A stretch of DNA of 47,235 nt from Lewinellaceae bacterium. GTDB lineage: Bacteria > Bacteroidota > Bacteroidia > Chitinophagales > Saprospiraceae. The stretch covers positions 1 through 47,235 of the forward strand of contig CANJPT010000019.1 of assembly GCA_947476195.1 (NCBI GenBank), given 5' to 3'. Made by a program: the position numbers and the translations under genes. Below are positions 36,001-42,373 of the stretch, piece by piece. The first letter of the stretch is position 1; each line of letters starts with the position of its first letter. Below the pieces are notes generated by a model, which had not been told where the DNA came from, made no database searches, and saw only the letters and a list, made by a program, of their open reading frames with translations.

Positions 36001-36625
36001 AGTGACAAACAACTGCGCCAGCAAATTGATATACACCGCCATCCAATTACCTGATGGACTAAGTGCCGTGGCCCCAGCCAACCTCTCCGTTTTCAGCTCC
36101 TCTGAGGGCAGAAAATATACCGTTCGCAATCCGAACTACTCGCCCTTTTATTCTATCCGATTCAAATCTACCACCGATAGTATTTCTAATGGAGGATTCG
36201 AAGTATTTGAATACACGCTGCCAGCTCAGGCGAATCCAACCTTTATCGATATTACCTCGCGTCTGGTGAGTCAGAATTTCTACGAAGCGCACCTCAATAC
36301 GTTCAATTGCCCGATCGGCGTGACGCACAGTCAAAACCGCAGTGCGGAGGAAGATATTATATGGTCAAATCAAGGTAGCATCTTACTCTTCCCAAACCCG
36401 ACAAATGGCGAACTTTTTGCCGATTTGTCTGCCTGGCAGGGAGAAGATCTGACTATACGGATTTTGGATAGCCGTGGGATGCGTTTACAGTCGTTCTCTA
36501 TACAAGCTAGCCGTGAAGCGCAATCTATTCCATTGACGAATGCTTTGCCTGCGGGCTTATATTTCCTTGAGGTCGTAACTGAGGATGGAGGAAGAAAAGT
36601 TGGAAGGTTTGTATTGGAGCGATAA
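33020..36625 (+). CDS. Large T9SS-secreted protein with HYR-like and repeat modules
   Basis: The 1201-residue product has a signal peptide (ALFVMAIILHNTLVFCQ) and an N-terminal propeller-like half (about residues 30-420) with recurring strand patterns (GNLYLAGRNVTKTFIQKIS, DGNILWVKKYDLN, DGAFIWGKNLS). A CARDB-like module follows, then a Cys-rich row of four or five repeats of about 60 residues, each with (F/I)CPGxSVxxxGxxY and CDT. Next is an HYR-like module (LACPANMNVATTPGTGPIPV ... CYKAKDNCGSIATCCFTVTV). It ends with a type A sorting domain (LLFPNPTNGELFADLS ... LPAGLYFLEVVT). Surface location is expected. The Cys-rich repeats resemble gliding-related adhesin modules but no ligand can be named. 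Confidence 0.88.
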   Translation: MYSIPRRALFVMAIILHNTLVFCQTPDCPTQTFFKTYGSETQTEIGTVLTKSGDGNLYLAGRNVTKTFIQKISLAGEVIWMREFRINPFEPITPIQIFEDSEGMIVGCGTQTQFAGATRGFVFRYDPVSNLFLWAHPISSSNPLAGGILEKAIGGNFIYYQNSVLSDGETDIEILELQRATGNILPAFASRYEHISYDVMTKMVMVNGALYGLGSVEGRDSFNNTARRLMLARFDPLNGSPVWAQLSHDDTTAQSDFIARDLLADSNTLVAAYLVDEDIHEPPPPGNSFPNVIHLQKTDLDGNILWVKKYDLNTTALRVISVADGYVLSGQRVNNSKYFVFKVNKDGAFIWGKNLSYGPNASPNTTALGPDQSVAVADSLYFTGVATTGFGDVLLWKMLADGSMADSCGYVDSLVLEAIDIQNPVTTPIDLLQLISSTAAANSMVPWTTNTLEEHLICPDCTIPNPCPAGNDFIIDLKSIACSGNSVNMELSICELAGGMLPDLSITFYDGNPYIQGADKIGIYNYNSSNPDSCATIQLVNLENQFGTNAVQNGFQIFAVVNDLGSTNTPFLPNNFPLSDIEECNYFNNLDSITVQLPVAPKLNLGLDQLICSNEFALINAGPGFIKYQWSNGASTQSINTSFAGLYYITATDACGFQQLDTVKIQVRQTPFWVENASFCPGKSVTVRGFTFNQAGTFQKFIPGIGNDCDTSTTFFITQLPYEERIQVVYFCPYETVTINGIDYQDSGLVLDTVSSAVTCDTIVYYLLNQLPFPFRNFHFDICPGSSVTFNGQVYTEPISFTDTLLSSGIGCDTIAHVSIAYLPIHEVSKLLTFCPGTSVEIDGQFYTQPGVVTGMVPSSTGGCDTLVTYTLQYLTPPPSTLSLACPANMNVATTPGTGPIPVVYDLPVASSNCLCPGNTLSLTNGPASGALFTVGNTQVCYKAKDNCGSIATCCFTVTVREELPCDTKTNGCIRYDLLGITADAQQRRTYYIRVTNNCASKLIYTAIQLPDGLSAVAPANLSVFSSSEGRKYTVRNPNYSPFYSIRFKSTTDSISNGGFEVFEYTLPAQANPTFIDITSRLVSQNFYEAHLNTFNCPIGVTHSQNRSAEEDIIWSNQGSILLFPNPTNGELFADLSAWQGEDLTIRILDSRGMRLQSFSIQASREAQSIPLTNALPAGLYFLEVVTEDGGRKVGRFVLER

Positions 36626-36635
36626 TTAACGGTGG

Positions 36636-38276
36636 TCAAACCTGAATCACCCCAACATTAAACTTCTCCACCGGTGCATTATTGGCAGCCTCAATACCCA
36701 TGGAGATCCATTTTCGGGTATCCCGGGGATCAATGATGGCGTCTACCCAAAGACGGGCCGCGGCATAGTAAGGGGTAGTCTGGGCGAGGTAACTGGCTTT
36801 TGTTTTTTCCAAAAGTTCTTTTTCAGCCGCCGGATCCGGCGCGTGACCTTTGGCCTTCAAGGATTGTACTTGTATCTGTGTCAACACCTTAGCGGCCTGT
36901 TCTCCGCCCATTACCGCAATTTTAGCGGTTGGCCAGGCGGCGATCAAGCGAGGATCATAGGCTTTGCCGCACATCGCATAATTGCCAGCGCCGTATGAAT
37001 TTCCAATCACGATTGTGAATTTCGGCACCGTTGAGTTGGCCACCGCATTGACCATCTTTGCACCATCTTTGATGATACCGCCGTGTTCAGAACGGGTACC
37101 AACCATGAAACCGGTCACATCCTGCAAAAACACGAGCGGGATCTTTTTCTGATTACAATTTAAGATAAACCGGGTGGCTTTATCCGCTGAATCTGAATAA
37201 ATGACGCCGCCAAACTGGATCTCTCCCTTGGCACTTTTGACCACCTGACGGTTGTTGACCACAATACCTACTGCCCAGCCGTCTATTCGGGCATAGGCCG
37301 TGATGATGGTTTTGCCGTAATGCTCTTTATATTGGGTGAGTTTACCATCATCTACAATCCGACGCAGTAATTCAACCGTATTATATGGCTTTGCGCCATT
37401 TTCAGGGTAAATTTCGAAAAGATCTTCAGGCTTTCCTTCCGCCGGCTTAGATTCTACCCGATCAAAGCCTGCATTTTCAAACCGGCCATATTTGTCAACA
37501 ATGTCCTTGATGGTATCCAAACAAGTCTGATCGTCCGGCATTTTATAATCTGTAACCCCACTGATCTCCGAATGAGTAGAGGACCCACCGAGAACTTCCT
37601 GGTCCGCATCCTCGCCGATAGCTGCTTTCACGAGGTATGGTCCGGCGAGAAAAACAGAACCAGTCCTTTCTACGATCAGGGCTTCATCAGACATAATGGG
37701 CAAATACGCCCCACCAGCAACACAAGCCCCCATAATGGCCGCAATCTGCGGAATCCCTGCAGAAGACATTTTAGCGTTGTTGCGAAAAATGCGGCCAAAA
37801 TGTTCTTTGTCTGGAAATATTTCATCCTGCAGGGGCAGATAGACCCCGGCCGAATCTACCAGATAAATAATGGGCAGGCGGTTTTCCATGGCAATTTCCT
37901 GAGCACGGAGATTCTTTTTTCCAGTGATGGGAAACCAGGCACCTGCTTTCACGGTCGCATCATTGGCGACCACGATGCATTGGCGACCACGAACATATCC
38001 GATCACAACCACCACCCCACCGGCAGGACAGCCACCGTGCTCCTGATACATTTCATAGCCGGCAAAGGCGCCGACTTCGATCCTGGGTTTACCGGCATCC
38101 AAAAGGTAATCAATTCGTTCACGGGCGGTCATTTTACCTTCACCGTGAAGTTTTTGAATACGTTTTGCACCGCCCCCTTCATGGATCTTTTCAAGGTGGC
38201 GATTGAGGCTGGAGACTGCGAGTTTTAGCGCGTCGATATTTTTGGCGAATTCTAAATCCGTGGTTGTGGTGGACAT
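36636..38276 (-). CDS. Acyl-CoA carboxylase beta (carboxyltransferase) subunit, methylcrotonyl-CoA type
   Basis: I take the ATG at 38274-38276 (MSTTTTDLEFAKN); a frame 16 codons longer overlaps the promoter region. The 546-residue protein has both carboxyltransferase halves, with TARERIDYLLDAG, GGCPAGGVVVVIGYV, DSAGVYLPLQDEIFPDKEHF, GACVAGGAYLPIMSDEALIV, GGSSTHSEISGVTDY and FLQDVTGFMVGTRSEHGGII. The VYLPLQDEIFPDKEHFGRIF signature is that of 3-methylcrotonyl-CoA carboxylase beta (leucine degradation) more than propionyl-CoA carboxylase. A biotinylated alpha subunit must lie elsewhere. An HMG-CoA lyase gene, the next-but-one step of the same pathway, is at 40526-41395. Family certain, substrate probable. 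Confidence 0.9.
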   Translation of the reverse strand: MSTTTTDLEFAKNIDALKLAVSSLNRHLEKIHEGGGAKRIQKLHGEGKMTARERIDYLLDAGKPRIEVGAFAGYEMYQEHGGCPAGGVVVVIGYVRGRQCIVVANDATVKAGAWFPITGKKNLRAQEIAMENRLPIIYLVDSAGVYLPLQDEIFPDKEHFGRIFRNNAKMSSAGIPQIAAIMGACVAGGAYLPIMSDEALIVERTGSVFLAGPYLVKAAIGEDADQEVLGGSSTHSEISGVTDYKMPDDQTCLDTIKDIVDKYGRFENAGFDRVESKPAEGKPEDLFEIYPENGAKPYNTVELLRRIVDDGKLTQYKEHYGKTIITAYARIDGWAVGIVVNNRQVVKSAKGEIQFGGVIYSDSADKATRFILNCNQKKIPLVFLQDVTGFMVGTRSEHGGIIKDGAKMVNAVANSTVPKFTIVIGNSYGAGNYAMCGKAYDPRLIAAWPTAKIAVMGGEQAAKVLTQIQVQSLKAKGHAPDPAAEKELLEKTKASYLAQTTPYYAAARLWVDAIIDPRDTRKWISMGIEAANNAPVEKFNVGVIQV

Positions 38277-38299
38277 TGGTCGGGAGAACATTTGAGCCG

Positions 38300-38307
38300 C
38301 TAATGTA
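38300..38307 (-). promoter_or_regulatory. Possible -7 element for the carboxylase gene
   Basis: On the minus strand it reads TACATTAG, followed directly by CGGCTCAAATG, 23 bases before the chosen start. The same pair of motifs precedes the 1346-residue T9SS gene. Confidence 0.4.
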
Positions 38308-38384
38308 CGGAGGGCCAGGTGCATTCCGATATTATTGTAAAAAAACTGCCTTACATCCCTGATACCTGCTTCATAGCTCGACGC

Positions 38385-39071
38385 TCAATCCAGCGACCAA
38401 TCTATCAGCGTTTTTCCCTGCTTGTCCAGGATTTCATTGGTCCGCACAAAATGACCACAACCCTGAAAAGCGTTTCCAGCCAAAGGGGAAGGGTGCGCTG
38501 ATTCAAGGATGAAGTGCTTTGATTCATCAACTAGACTTTTTTTTGTTCGGGCAAAATTTCCCCAGAGTAGAAAAACCACGCCTTCCTTTTGTTCAGAAAT
38601 AGTACGGATCACAGCATCTGTAAAAGTTTGCCAGCCAATTTTCTGATGACTGGCAGGTTTCCCTGCCTCCACTGTAAGCATAGCATTTAAGAGTAAAACC
38701 CCTTGCTCCGTCCACTTGCTGAGATCACCATGTATTGGTGCCTGGATCCCAAGGCTATTTTTGATTTCTTTGTAAATATTAACCAGAGATGGCGGCGTTT
38801 TCACGCCTCGCGGAACTGAAAAGCAAAGTCCCATTGCTTCGCCTGGATTGTGGTAGGGATCCTGACCAAGTAAGACCACCTTTGCTGCATCAAAGGGTGT
38901 TTTGTTGAAAGCGTTGAAAATTAAGGGTCCAGGTGGATAAATCGTTTTACCGGCCTGATTTTCGGCGACTAAAAATGCTTTAATATCTGCGAAATATGGC
39001 TTTTGAAATTCTCCGGCCAGGGCCTGTTTCCAGCCTTCGTCGATCTGAATATTCGATAAGTTTGATGTCAT
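38385..39071 (-). CDS. ung: Uracil-DNA glycosylase, family 1
   Basis: The 228-residue enzyme removes uracil from DNA, starting base excision repair. It has the water-activating motif GQDPYHNPGEAMGLCFSVP (Asp71), the KTPPSLVNIYKEI segment, LLNAMLTVEAGKPASH for uracil recognition and the closing HPSPLAG loop with the catalytic histidine. Length and motif order are those of standard family 1 enzymes. It is read from its own gene; the carboxylase gene lies downstream on the same strand after 108 bases, so co-transcription is possible. Confidence 0.97.
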   Translation of the reverse strand: MTSNLSNIQIDEGWKQALAGEFQKPYFADIKAFLVAENQAGKTIYPPGPLIFNAFNKTPFDAAKVVLLGQDPYHNPGEAMGLCFSVPRGVKTPPSLVNIYKEIKNSLGIQAPIHGDLSKWTEQGVLLLNAMLTVEAGKPASHQKIGWQTFTDAVIRTISEQKEGVVFLLWGNFARTKKSLVDESKHFILESAHPSPLAGNAFQGCGHFVRTNEILDKQGKTLIDWSLD

Positions 39072-39196
39072 ATTTGCCCGTTATTTAGTCCTAAAGATAA
39101 GGCGAACCATATCATGATAATCGGCTCCGACCCAACACATTCCAATATTTTAGAACTTTTGCATGCCCAAAGGAAGATTGGCTTGCTGAAAGTTTT

Positions 39197-39204
39197 TACT
39201 TTTG
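39197..39204 (+). promoter_or_regulatory. -7 promoter element for tRNA-Arg
   Basis: TACTTTTG, exact TAnnTTTG match, ends 9 bases before the first base of the tRNA, as expected if the transcript starts just before the mature 5' end. Confidence 0.6.
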
Positions 39205-39213
39205 CGCTCAATT

Positions 39214-39286
39214 GGTCCCGTAGCACAATGGATAGTGCAACAGATTTCTAATCTGTAGGCTACAGGTTCGAGCCCTGTCGGGATCA
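39214..39286 (+). tRNA. tRNA-Arg (anticodon TCT)
   Basis: The cloverleaf is complete in 73 bases. The acceptor GGTCCCG pairs with CGGGATC (one G-T pair) with discriminator A. The anticodon stem ACAGA/TCTGT surrounds the loop TTTCTAA, giving anticodon TCT. The T arm is ACAGG TTCGAGC CCTGT. No CCA is encoded. Confidence 0.95.
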
Positions 39287-39288
39287 CA

Positions 39289-39323
39289 AAAAGCCTGGTC
39301 GCTATGTTAGCGGTCAGGCTTTT
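39289..39323. terminator. Terminator shared by tRNA-Arg and the facing glycosyltransferase gene
   Basis: AAAAGCCTG (39289-39297) pairs with CAGGCTTTT (39315-39323), with a further inner CGCT/AGCG pair. A runs on one side and T runs on the other let it work in both directions between the convergent tRNA and glycosyltransferase. Confidence 0.75.
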
Positions 39324-39329
39324 ATATAG

Positions 39330-40457
39330 CTACCCCAAAAGTTGTGCGACCAGATATTCCCAGGAAAACCTTAGCTTTTCTGCTTTTACACCCGCTTGCA
39401 GCACAGATTCTCCGCCATTTTCAAAAAAATCACGCATGGCCTGAGCTATTGCACCTGACGCTGGTTCAACCACATAACCTGAAACTCCATGGGTTACAAT
39501 CTCCGGAAGACCACCAACATTGGTCACCACCATCGGCTTTTCAAAATGATAGGCGATCTGCGAAATTCCACTCTGTGTAGCCGACCGGTAAGGCTGTACC
39601 ACCAGGTCCGTAGCAGAAAAGAACTCCCGAACCTGATCTGCCGGAATGAAATCTGTGAACAAATGAACCCGCTCAGCCAGGCCATCGTCCTGAATGATCT
39701 TCTGATAAAAACTCCAGTCTTCATAACATTCCCCGGCTACGATGGCATGTACGTCTGGCGTATCTTTCAGTGATTTCAGCAGCAGATCTAAACCCTTGTA
39801 TTTTCTGATGAAGCCAAAAAACAGCACCATCGAAGCATTTTCAGGAAGCTTTAACCGATGTCTGGCCTCTTTTTTTTCCAATTGCTCCCCATACGTATCA
39901 TAGATCGGATGTGGGGCAAAACGAACCACGTTTTCCGTATTTTTAGAGCGTGGCAAAAACGATCTGATCTCAGTCCCGACCGACTTCGACATCACCACAA
40001 AATCATCGCAGGCGCCCGCAAACCAATGTGCAAACAGCCGATCTCCCAATCGTTTTTCATGGGGAATGATGTTGTCAACAAGGCCAGTGACCCGGAATTT
40101 TTTTCTATTGAATAGCCTTGCGACTTTCAACGCGGAACCAAGGCACGGGCCCATAAAAGGCAACCAGAATCGAACAATAATCTGATCCGGAACTTCCCGG
40201 GCTATCTCACGCCCTATCAGTAGCCAATTGACGGGATTTACGGCATTGAGTCTGGTTTTAATTTGAAGGTTTTCTGGCTTAGGATCCTCCGTAAACTGCG
40301 TTTTTCCAGGGAACAGAAAGGCAGGGTATTGCAGGGAGAACGAGTAAATCACCACCTCATGCCCTGCATCTTGCAAAGCCAGCGCAAGGCGTTCGGAAGA
40401 GGCTGCGATACCGCCGCGCAAAGGATGTGCCGGGCTTATCAGGACTATTTTGGACAT
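39330..40457 (-). CDS. Family 4 glycosyltransferase (GT-B fold)
   Basis: The 375-residue protein opens with LISPAHPLRGGIAASSERLALALQDAGHEV (split after GGIAASSERL), the Gly-rich acceptor-side loop of GT4 enzymes. Its C-terminal half has FFGFIRKYKGLDLLLKSL, HLFTDFIPADQVREFFSATD and the sugar-nucleotide motif PYRSATQSGISQIAYHFEKP with VTNVGGLPEIV. It transfers a sugar from a nucleotide donor to a surface glycan or lipid; donor and acceptor are unknown. It is the last gene of a likely operon (DUF3109, HMG-CoA lyase, this gene). A nine-unit heptamer repeat ends one base before its ATG, with no Shine-Dalgarno sequence. Confidence 0.9.
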   Translation of the reverse strand: MSKIVLISPAHPLRGGIAASSERLALALQDAGHEVVIYSFSLQYPAFLFPGKTQFTEDPKPENLQIKTRLNAVNPVNWLLIGREIAREVPDQIIVRFWLPFMGPCLGSALKVARLFNRKKFRVTGLVDNIIPHEKRLGDRLFAHWFAGACDDFVVMSKSVGTEIRSFLPRSKNTENVVRFAPHPIYDTYGEQLEKKEARHRLKLPENASMVLFFGFIRKYKGLDLLLKSLKDTPDVHAIVAGECYEDWSFYQKIIQDDGLAERVHLFTDFIPADQVREFFSATDLVVQPYRSATQSGISQIAYHFEKPMVVTNVGGLPEIVTHGVSGYVVEPASGAIAQAMRDFFENGGESVLQAGVKAEKLRFSWEYLVAQLLG

Positions 40458-40458
40458 T

Positions 40459-40521
40459 GGACGGTAGACGGTGGACGGTGGACGGTGGACGGTGGACGGT
40501 AGACGGTAAACGGTAGACGGT
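40459..40521 (-). repeat. Heptamer tandem repeat next to the glycosyltransferase start
   Basis: Nine 7-bp units on the + strand: GGACGGT five times, AGACGGT three times and AAACGGT once. The array fills nearly all of the 68-base gap between the HMG-CoA lyase stop and the glycosyltransferase start codon, leaving one base before it. Confidence 0.95.
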
Positions 40522-40525
40522 GGGG

Positions 40526-41395
40526 CTAACTGAAGACTTCATCTGCCAGGGCCAGACTCCGACCAAAAGCACTCCGGTCAAGGCTGGATTCGACTCCTGC
40601 TTCATCGAGAAAAAACAGGAGGTTTTCCATGGCCATATTTCCGGTAAGATCATCTTTGGCCATCGGGCAGCCGCCAAAACCACGCAAAGCACCATCATAC
40701 CTACGGCAGCCACTGGACCAGGCGGCTTCTATTTTTTCATGCCAGTTTTGAGGCAGTGTATGCAAATGTGCTCCAAATTCAATGTTGGGATAAGCCGGAA
40801 TGAGGTTACGAAACAAATAGGAAATGTTCTCTGGATTGGAACAGCCAATCGTATCTGACAAGGAAAATGTGCGTATTCCAAGCGGCACCAGCGCATCTAC
40901 CCAGCGTTGCACCGTTTCTACATTCCAGGGGTCGCCATAAGGGTTACCAAAGCCCATAGAAATATATAGCACGAGTTCTTTGTTGTGCCGGACGCACATA
41001 TCCTGTATCAATTTGGTGCGTTCCACACTCTCCGCAATGGTCGCATTTGTATTTCGCTTTTGGAAGGTCTCACTGATACTGAAAGGATACCCAAGGTATT
41101 GAATCTCCGGGAATTGACAAGCTTCCACCGCCCCACGCTCATTGGCGACTATGGCCAATAGCTTGGTTTTGGTAATGCTGAGATCCAGTTTGCTTAAAAC
41201 CTCCGCCGTATCACGCATCTGCGGAATGGCCTTGGGACTTACGAATGACCCAAAATCGAGTGTATCAAAACCTACCTGCAGCAGTTGATTGATATAAGCC
41301 GCTTTCGTATCAGTAGGAATAAAATCGTGCAGACCCTGCATCGCATCACGCGGGCATTCAATGAGTTTAACCGCAGGGAAAGTGGTGGAAGGCAT
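40526..41395 (-). CDS. mvaB: Hydroxymethylglutaryl-CoA lyase
   Basis: The enzyme splits HMG-CoA into acetyl-CoA and acetoacetate, the last step of leucine degradation. The 289-residue product has the HMGL barrel parts IECPRDAMQGLHDFIPT, GFDTLDFGSFVSPKAIPQMRD (split), YISMGFGNPYGDPW, SLSDTIGCSNPENI, GAHLHTLPQNW and the signature GGCPMAKDDLTGN with its catalytic Cys. I use the ATG at 41393-41395; the codon before it is TTG. The gene sits between the DUF3109 gene and a glycosyltransferase gene. Tandem repeats built on ACTTGAAACTT run up to its start codon. Confidence 0.93.
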   Translation of the reverse strand: MPSTTFPAVKLIECPRDAMQGLHDFIPTDTKAAYINQLLQVGFDTLDFGSFVSPKAIPQMRDTAEVLSKLDLSITKTKLLAIVANERGAVEACQFPEIQYLGYPFSISETFQKRNTNATIAESVERTKLIQDMCVRHNKELVLYISMGFGNPYGDPWNVETVQRWVDALVPLGIRTFSLSDTIGCSNPENISYLFRNLIPAYPNIEFGAHLHTLPQNWHEKIEAAWSSGCRRYDGALRGFGGCPMAKDDLTGNMAMENLLFFLDEAGVESSLDRSAFGRSLALADEVFS

Positions 41396-41429
41396 CAAGT
41401 TAGAAGTTTCAAGTAGAAAGTTTCAAGTG
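41396..41429 (-). repeat. Short tandem repeat ending at the HMG-CoA lyase start
   Basis: On the minus strand 14-base units ACTTGAAACTTTCT and ACTTGAAACTTCTA are followed by ACTTG and then directly by ATG. It occupies the 3' half of the 61-base gap after the DUF3109 gene. Confidence 0.8.
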
Positions 41430-41456
41430 GAAAGTTCGCCCAAATACTTGACACTT

Positions 41457-42050
41457 TTAAATTCCCCCATTCGATTCTTTTAAAAACCTGGCTGCCCCGT
41501 CCAATTCCTCGTAAAAATCCACGCCGAATTTTCGGACGATCGCTGTTTTTAAAAACTGATATACCGGTACTTGTTCTTTCTCTCCTAACTGACAGGCAGC
41601 AGCGCAAATATCCCAGCGATCATAATTGAGTACTTCTGAGTCAAAGTGTTCATATTTAGAGACTCGTATGGGATAAAGATGGCAGGAAATCGGTTTTTGA
41701 AATTCAATTTCACCTGCCCGCCAGGCCATTTCGATGCCACATTGGGCAATCCCGAGCACATCATAGGTCAGATAAGCACAAGCCCCCCCATTGACTAGTG
41801 TAGTGCCGTAGTCCTCCATACCCTCATACCACTTATGAGGTCCCTCAGTTTCTATAGCTGCAATACCCTCCGGGCTAAGAAAAGGCCGCACCTTATCTTG
41901 AATAGATTCAAGAATGGCTAATTCCGCTTTTTCCAGAGGCGCCCCAAAGTCACCTTCCCAGCAACAGGCACCCTTACAAGCGGAAAGATTGCAGATGAAC
42001 TGCTGCTCAACCACATCGTCACTTACGAGTTTATCTTGTACAATGATCAT
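41457..42050 (-). CDS. DUF3109 family cysteine-rich protein
   Basis: This 197-residue protein has a cluster FICNLSACKGACCWEGDFGAPL (Cys20, Cys25, Cys29, Cys30) and later GGACAYL, AQCGIEM, ISCHLYPIRV and WDICAAAC, the cysteine and histidine pattern of DUF3109. It is related to YkgJ-type putative metal-binding (Zn/Fe-S) proteins. No function is established for the family. It is the first gene of a probable operon with HMG-CoA lyase and the glycosyltransferase. The start is the ATG at 42048-42050. It is divergent from purL. Confidence 0.9.
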   Translation of the reverse strand: MIIVQDKLVSDDVVEQQFICNLSACKGACCWEGDFGAPLEKAELAILESIQDKVRPFLSPEGIAAIETEGPHKWYEGMEDYGTTLVNGGACAYLTYDVLGIAQCGIEMAWRAGEIEFQKPISCHLYPIRVSKYEHFDSEVLNYDRWDICAAACQLGEKEQVPVYQFLKTAIVRKFGVDFYEELDGAARFLKESNGGI

Positions 42051-42373
42051 TTTTTCAACTATATACTAAGAATCATGAATGGCCAACGCCATAACGGCTG
42101 CAAGGTTATAGTTTTTTAGAAAATACTCAAGTATCTGCGCACACATATAACATTACTTATATAAAAAGCTACGCCTTGATCCGGAATTTTCGCCTGAATC
42201 TTCTACGAAACGGGGAAAATACTGGTAAACGTATCTCTCATTGCCCCGTACTTCCCTTGGCACGGGACTTTTTTGTTTTTAAATGTACTTTTCCAAAGTG
42301 TTCTTAGTGCCTATCGGCTGAGCTCATTACTTTTGTGGCTTGCAAGCCAACGTTTTTCAGCACAAATAAAAAT
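42051..42373. other. Divergent intergenic region between the DUF3109 gene and purL
   Basis: Besides the purL promoter element at 42328-42335, it holds a weak stem CCCGT...ACGGG (about 42247-42268) followed by CTTTTTTGTTTTT, a possible attenuator or terminator on the + strand. I see no purine (PurR-like or riboswitch) motif and no gene. Confidence 0.4.
42328..42335 (+). promoter_or_regulatory. -7 promoter element for purL; decides the purL start
   Basis: TACTTTTG is an exact TAnnTTTG match. Its last base is the G of the GTG at 42335, so transcription should begin a few bases further on. That GTG cannot be the start codon, which supports the ATG at 42374. Confidence 0.6.

Noticed and set aside
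37572-38228. 218-codon open frame antisense to the carboxylase gene
   Set aside because: It overlaps conserved carboxyltransferase sequence on the other strand and has no recognisable domain.
40459-40521. CRISPR-like array
   Set aside because: The units are contiguous heptamers without spacers, so this is a simple tandem repeat.
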